A stretch of 64,000 nucleotides of DNA from Leptospira bouyouniensis (GTDB lineage: Bacteria; Spirochaetota; Leptospiria; Leptospirales; Leptospiraceae): the NCBI RefSeq assembly GCF_004769525.1, contig NZ_RQFT01000010.1, positions 233,826 through 297,825 of the forward strand. The letters run 5' to 3'. Made by a program: the position numbers and the translations under genes. Below, piece after piece: positions 60,230 to 64,000 of the stretch. Each line of letters opens with the position of its first letter. Within the stretch, counting starts at the first letter, position 1. The notes under the pieces are model-generated. The model had not been told where the DNA came from and made no database searches. It worked only from the letters and a program-made list of their open reading frames with translations.

Positions 60230-60600
60230 TAAAAAAGAAAGAGCAAATCTTAGACCGGGTTTTTTCAGCATTGGCAGATAATTCTAGAAGGCAAATGCTC
60301 GTGAGACTTCGAAAAGAATCTTTGAGTATCTCGGAGCTTGCAGAGTCATTTTCGATGACTTTTGCAGGAGTCGCCAAACACATAGAAGTTCTAACCGAAG
60401 CACAGCTTGTTAGAAAAGTCCGTGCTATAGAAGATGGGCGAAGTTTTCGTTTAGAATTACAAAATCAAACACTTTCCGAAGCGACTGACTGGATACATTA
60501 CCACCAACGTTTTTGGACAAATCAATTGGATAAATTAGAATCATTTATAGAGGAAAAAGAGAATGGATCGAAAGTCACTAAAAATCGAAAAAAAAATTAA
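60220..60600 (+). CDS. ArsR-type winged-helix transcriptional regulator
   Basis: 126-aa HTH protein with FSALADNSRRQMLVRLRKES and the recognition region MTFAGVAKHIEVL. It lacks the metal-site cysteines of ArsR/SmtB, like the branch usually found beside SRPBCC (AHSA1) genes. There is no ribosome site, and a possible -10 box ends 9 nt before the ATG, so a leaderless mRNA is likely. The 3' end overlaps the first SRPBCC gene by 38 bp. Confidence 0.88.
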   Translation: MVELKKKEQILDRVFSALADNSRRQMLVRLRKESLSISELAESFSMTFAGVAKHIEVLTEAQLVRKVRAIEDGRSFRLELQNQTLSEATDWIHYHQRFWTNQLDKLESFIEEKENGSKVTKNRKKN

Positions 60601-61030
60601 CGCTGATGCAACCAAGTTATTCAGAGCATGGCTAAATCCAAATGATTTTTCTCGTTGGTTTTTATCAGGTGATGGGATCGGTATAGAGTCAGTTACGATT
60701 GATCCAAAACCAGGAGGTAAATTTTTAATCAATATGTCGTTAGATGGAAAAATTTTACCTCATGAGGGAGAATACATCACAATAGATGAACCCAATAAAC
60801 TTGTTTTCACTTGGCGTTCCGAGGCTACTGAAAATAGAGATACAATAGTTACTATTACATTTGAAGAACTAGAAAACAGTAATTCATTTGATAAAAAAAA
60901 TACAAATAAAAAATCACAAACGTTAGTAACGCTTTACCAAGAAGAACTTCTCAATGATATACAAATCAAAATGCATCACCATGGTTGGACATCCATTCTA
61001 GATAGTTTAAATGACTGGATGGATTCATAG
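60563..61030 (+). CDS. SRPBCC (AHSA1-like) protein 1
   Basis: 155 aa, START-like lipid/ligand-binding fold of the AHSA1 type (LFRAWLNPNDFSRWFLSGDG, KPGGKFLINM, VFTWRSE). Genes of this kind often follow an ArsR-type regulator; molecular role unknown. GAGG is about 8 nt upstream of the ATG, inside the regulator gene. Confidence 0.85.
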   Translation: MDRKSLKIEKKINADATKLFRAWLNPNDFSRWFLSGDGIGIESVTIDPKPGGKFLINMSLDGKILPHEGEYITIDEPNKLVFTWRSEATENRDTIVTITFEELENSNSFDKKNTNKKSQTLVTLYQEELLNDIQIKMHHHGWTSILDSLNDWMDS

Positions 61031-61090
61031 TTTGAAAATTTTGTTATAAAAGTATTTGTTATGCTTAAGAAAAATTTAAAGGAGAAATAT

Positions 61091-61561
61091 ATGAATGGAA
61101 TTTATCACAAAATCGGGATAAAAGCAGCTGAAGAGAAAGTGATGGGAGCACTAACGACTAAATTTGGTTTATCTAATTGGTGGACAAGTGATGTCGAAGG
61201 GAATTTTACCTCAGGTGTTTCTTCTGTTGGTGATTCTATATTTTTTGGATTTGGACATGGCAATCCAATGGAGATGAAAGTAAAAGAATCTGAGCAAAGA
61301 GGTTTGTTGTGGGAATGTAAATCGGGGCCAGATGATTGGATTGGATCTCATATACACTTTTTATTGGATCAAGGAAATCTATCAGATGGAACTCAGTTGA
61401 CAATACTCTACTTTCGTCATAAAGATTGGAAACATGAGTCTGAATTTACGGCACATTGCAGTATGAAATGGGCTACTTTTCTATTAAGTTTGAAAGATTT
61501 CTTGGAAATTGGTATAGGTAAACCTGCTCCAAATGATATCAAAATTGATGATATGAATTGA
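61091..61561 (+). CDS. SRPBCC (AHSA1-like) protein 2
   Basis: 156-aa second START-like protein in the unit (FGLSNWWTSDVEG, FGHGNPMEMKV, GLLWECKSGPDDW). It shares the fold but not close sequence with the first. AAAGGAG stands before the ATG at 61091, better than an upstream start at 61061. Probably co-transcribed from the regulator promoter. Confidence 0.82.
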   Translation: MNGIYHKIGIKAAEEKVMGALTTKFGLSNWWTSDVEGNFTSGVSSVGDSIFFGFGHGNPMEMKVKESEQRGLLWECKSGPDDWIGSHIHFLLDQGNLSDGTQLTILYFRHKDWKHESEFTAHCSMKWATFLLSLKDFLEIGIGKPAPNDIKIDDMN

Positions 61562-61776
61562 TCAAAAAAAAGAATCGTTTTTTCTTTTAGATGATTGAAA
61601 CAATAACTTTCAATCAAATGGAATCATAATGATAATTCATTGATCATACTTGAAAGATTCAATTTGAAACTTATTTCATAAAAACTATTTGCAATCTTCA
61701 ATTTTTAATCAATATCTTTTCCATTATAATTGAATTGTAAGAATTTTTAATATAGGGGAATCGGTACAAAATTCGG

Positions 61777-61971
61777 TTGATATCAACATTATTGAATTTT
61801 AATGATGAAAGTTATGTTTTCCACGCGTCAGTTCAAGAACATTATACTGGCATATTTCTTTCACTAAATCGTTTTGGACAAGTCCCGGTATCAAAAGATG
61901 AAATTGTTATCTTTTGTGATAACCAAACAGTTTTTGTGTATTTAAAAGGAAAATACGGAAAAGACCACTGA
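61777..61971 (+). CDS. Doubtful small protein, 64 aa
   Basis: TTG-initiated frame with GGGG 20 nt upstream and no internal ATG. The sequence is mixed in composition (FLSLNRFGQVPVSKDEIVIF) and looks more protein-like than chance, so it may be a real small gene or the remnant of a larger one. No family recognised. Confidence 0.3.
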   Translation: MISTLLNFNDESYVFHASVQEHYTGIFLSLNRFGQVPVSKDEIVIFCDNQTVFVYLKGKYGKDH

Positions 61972-62079
61972 TTGCCCTATTTATAAATGGAGATGAGTGT
62001 GAGATGGTATCTAATTGTATAGAGAAAAGGGAATTAGTTTTAGTCGTGATTTCTAAATCGATATTTTGCAAAATAAAGT

Positions 62080-62157
62080 ATCTAACGTTTTCAGGTATAA
62101 GTTAGTTGAATATTGAAGGTATTTTTTTCGCGAGATGTAATACAACTTTAGTTAGAA
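62080..62157 (-). repeat. Weak second attC-like dyad
   Basis: On the minus strand TTCTAAC and GTTAGAT stand 78 bp apart end to end (6 of 7 complementary), with AGTTGTAT and ATTCAACT inside (7 of 8). It lies 52 bp past the DUF6544-like stop, in the same polarity as the better site. High local AT makes chance likely. Confidence 0.25.
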
Positions 62158-62208
62158 TATTGTCTGATCATTTAGATTAGTTATATTATTAATTTTCATA
62201 TTGATTCC

Positions 62209-63036
62209 TTAATGATTCAAAAATTGGATTTTATTAATGTCTGCTTTAAAGAAGAAAAATTCATCTTTTGTGCCATACAAGTTTGCAGCTTCCACATGAA
62301 AGGGAATTTTAAATCCTTGTACTTCTTTAAAGTTCGAAAGTTTTCCACCAAATGGTTGTAATTGAAATTGTTTATTTACATTAGCATTTGACCATCTAAG
62401 AAAAGTAACTTCAATTGGACAACCTTCCTCATTCACTTTTATGTCTACATCTTGAAACAATCCATCTTTTTCGATTGTGACTCGGACGGTATCATGATCT
62501 ATTTGTTTCCACTTTATGTGATCGTTTGGTAATACAGCTGCAGGTGTCCAAAATACAGATTCTGCAACATACCGTCCAAAAGCAGATTTCGTATGGTCTA
62601 AATCATTACCCATTCTTGCAACAGGAAATAAATGTAGAATTCTAAATCGAGTCCATTTTGCTGTGTCTGAACCGGAAATTGGAATTAATCCTGGAAGATG
62701 TAAAGTCCAGATAAAACCTTCTGGAGATGCTAATATTTGAGAAGCTTTCATTTCTTTATAATTAGGTTTTTCTTTTGTACCTAAGCTGAATTTACCGCTC
62801 ATTTCTATCTCTGCTACAGTTAAAAGCGGGGTTCCTTCTTTAATCGAAAACTTAAAGAATCGACGTGCAGGCTCTGGCAATTCTGAAACCATGCTTAATT
62901 TAAATTTTACATTTTTGAAATTTTGGAATTTTTTTAATCTATTCCATTCAATTATATCAACAATGGAATCATGTATGCTAAGTATCATCAAGGAACTTAG
63001 AATTAAAATCAAAAGTATATAAATTCTGAATTTCAT
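62209..63036 (-). CDS. DUF6544 (DUF6920)-like membrane-anchored protein
   Basis: 275 aa with an N-terminal membrane anchor (YILLILILSSLMIL). The body has the features I associate with this family: LPEPARRFFKFS near the start, the sugar-free beta-rich core with FIWTLHLPG, and AFGRYVAESVFWTPAAVLP. Function is unknown. It begins 70 bp past the attC-like site and could be the next cassette in line. Confidence 0.7.
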   Translation of the reverse strand: MKFRIYILLILILSSLMILSIHDSIVDIIEWNRLKKFQNFKNVKFKLSMVSELPEPARRFFKFSIKEGTPLLTVAEIEMSGKFSLGTKEKPNYKEMKASQILASPEGFIWTLHLPGLIPISGSDTAKWTRFRILHLFPVARMGNDLDHTKSAFGRYVAESVFWTPAAVLPNDHIKWKQIDHDTVRVTIEKDGLFQDVDIKVNEEGCPIEVTFLRWSNANVNKQFQLQPFGGKLSNFKEVQGFKIPFHVEAANLYGTKDEFFFFKADINKIQFLNH

Positions 63037-63105
63037 TTTAACCTTTTTGTTTTATGAATAAAGTTATTTAGCCGATTCTGCATATAAGTGTGTGACGAGA
63101 ATACA

Positions 63106-63164
63106 ATTTAACTCAGTCCAAGCGACTCGTTGTACCAAAGTGAAGCGGTAAGTCGCTGTTATGC
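63106..63164 (-). other. attC-like recombination site (59-base-element-like)
   Basis: 59 bp read on the minus strand: GCATAAC (R''-like), AGCGACT, TACC, a 10-nt loop, GGTA, unpaired CAACG, AGTCGCT, an 8-nt spacer, then GTTAAAT (R'-like, fits GTTRRRY). The inner arms are perfect complements and the extra unpaired bases lie on one side, as in attC. R'' deviates from RYYYAAC at one base, and the R''/R' pairing is only 4 of 7. It begins 24 bp after the stop of the gene at 63188, the polarity of a cassette. Confidence 0.5.
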
Positions 63165-63187
63165 GTAGTGACTAAATTAAGTTTTAG

Positions 63188-63799
63188 TTAAAATGATAAG
63201 CATAATAATTCTATAGATGAAGCATTGCTACATACTTGAACGTCGCTTGTGTAAATTAAATTTGACATATTCCAGTATGCACCGTTTCCGACTGTAGAAG
63301 TACCTGCTCCACAATTTAAAGTATTATTAACAGCTCCATTTAGCGTTGAAAAAGTCCAAATTCTTACTATGGTTGGATCTCGTATTACATTGGCAGACAT
63401 CAAAGTAATAGCCAAGTCCCCATCCAAAAAATCACGCCAGTTACTTGCTATAATTACATTGTTCGGGGCACGTATAGGAATATTTACAGGAATGGAGTAA
63501 GATTCAGGAAATCCTCTGATTTCATCAAAACTTGAATATGAGACAAAAGCCTTTGCGCTTGAACCTGTTTTACGTGAAGCCAAAGTAGGATACGATTTTC
63601 TATTTGCGCATAAAGTATCAGTTGTGGACCGGTTTCCAAATGCTGCATTTAATGGAGAACCTAATGAGTAAATGTAAATACTGGAAGCTAAGTTCTGAGT
63701 AGTTAAAATCGCGAGTGCGGCCAAAGGCATATCTTCATCCGAATTTTTGGTATTACAAACGAATGAGAATATTAGAGACAAAATTAAAATATAACGCAT
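63188..63799 (-). CDS. Small exported protein or lipoprotein, unknown function
   Basis: 203 aa. Signal-like N terminus (MRYILILSLIFSFVC) with a poor lipobox at Cys15. The mature part is Ser/Asn/Thr-rich with five further cysteines, and ends in a C-type-lectin or endostatin-like manner (NCGAGTST, QVCSNASSIELLCLSF), resembling leptospiral DUF1554-type surface proteins. The attC-like site follows its stop. About 200 bp upstream to the window end hold no recognisable gene. Confidence 0.6.
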   Translation of the reverse strand: MRYILILSLIFSFVCNTKNSDEDMPLAALAILTTQNLASSIYIYSLGSPLNAAFGNRSTTDTLCANRKSYPTLASRKTGSSAKAFVSYSSFDEIRGFPESYSIPVNIPIRAPNNVIIASNWRDFLDGDLAITLMSANVIRDPTIVRIWTFSTLNGAVNNTLNCGAGTSTVGNGAYWNMSNLIYTSDVQVCSNASSIELLCLSF

Positions 63800-64000
63800 G
63801 ATATAAGCTGTTTGTATTGAAATCGTTTGTCACTATGAAATTAATTATTAATCTGTTTAGAAATTAAAATAATTACTTTTTGGTATAATGATAGAAGTAA
63901 TTATATTTTTTCTGGAAATATTTTTGGTATGACTTCAAGACATGGTTAACGTTCATGCGTCAGGAGAAGGGTAATACTTTTTGGTAACCTTTCTTGGTTT

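Larger units (their letters stand above)
61562..62208. other. Gene-poor AT-rich spacer of about 650 bp
   Basis: Holds a hairpin just after the SRPBCC gene (GATTGAAA with TTTCAATC, 61593-61615, no T run), one doubtful small reading frame (61777-61971) and a weak attC-like dyad (62080-62157). Nothing else is recognisable. It could be an insertion scar or hold decayed genes. Confidence 0.5.

Noticed and set aside
63930..63965. A further attC boundary near the window end (GTTAACG, ATGCGTC)
   Set aside because: No complementary partner arm is visible within the remaining bases, and GTTAACC does not fit GTTRRRY.

Overview
The window looks like chromosomal DNA of a spirochaete of the genus Leptospira, most likely a saprophytic-clade species (L. 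biflexa-like). This rests on AT-rich coding, spirochaete-style lipoprotein signals, a leucine-rich-repeat lipoprotein, genus-typical hypothetical proteins, and free-standing tRNA-Ile and tRNA-Ala genes with no rRNA beside them. The genus call is inference from protein character; no database was searched.

Layout. 1-8.5 kb: 5'-truncated rel, a short GH13 enzyme, an orphan peptide-type solute-binding lipoprotein, a protein-kinase-like protein, a GT-C glycosyltransferase and pgeF. 8.5-13 kb (minus): an operon pgm-like/argD/leuB/response regulator joined by ATGA overlaps. 13-18 kb: aminotransferase, YprB-type exonuclease, CBS protein, three tRNAs, hemW, a bifunctional-nuclease-domain protein. 18-26 kb: phasin-like protein, MFS transporter, ACT protein with a folded leader, outer-membrane protein, PilZ protein, and a TPP riboswitch with thiC. 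26-33.6 kb: acyl-CoA dehydrogenase, a metallo-beta-lactamase/cyclic-nucleotide-binding fusion, thioredoxin, panD with a Panacea-domain gene, lipB-like. 33.6-43 kb: sensor-like membrane protein, STAS/zinc-ribbon protein and murJ on plus; ileS, an LRR lipoprotein and a large membrane protein on minus. 43-51 kb: chemoreceptor with a SCO-like protein, speD, a second GH13 enzyme, a STAS protein and a polyprenyl-sugar glycosyltransferase operon. 51-58.9 kb: DinB protein, an unusual SDR, an operon with an ABC exporter and a soluble chemoreceptor carrying a C-terminal Cache domain, an RsuA-type pseudouridine synthase and a thioesterase.

The last 5 kb (58.9-64 kb) is more accessory in character: SMR exporter plus MepB on minus, facing an ArsR-type regulator with two SRPBCC proteins on plus, then a long gene-poor stretch, a DUF6544-like protein and a small exported protein. 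A 59-bp imperfect dyad resembling an integron attC site lies directly downstream of that last gene in the polarity expected of a gene cassette. This is the best candidate in the window for an undescribed mobile system.

The genome is tightly packed. Seven convergent gene pairs overlap at their 3' ends, three of them by the same TTAG tetranucleotide. Three divergent pairs have starts that overlap or lie within about 20 bp.
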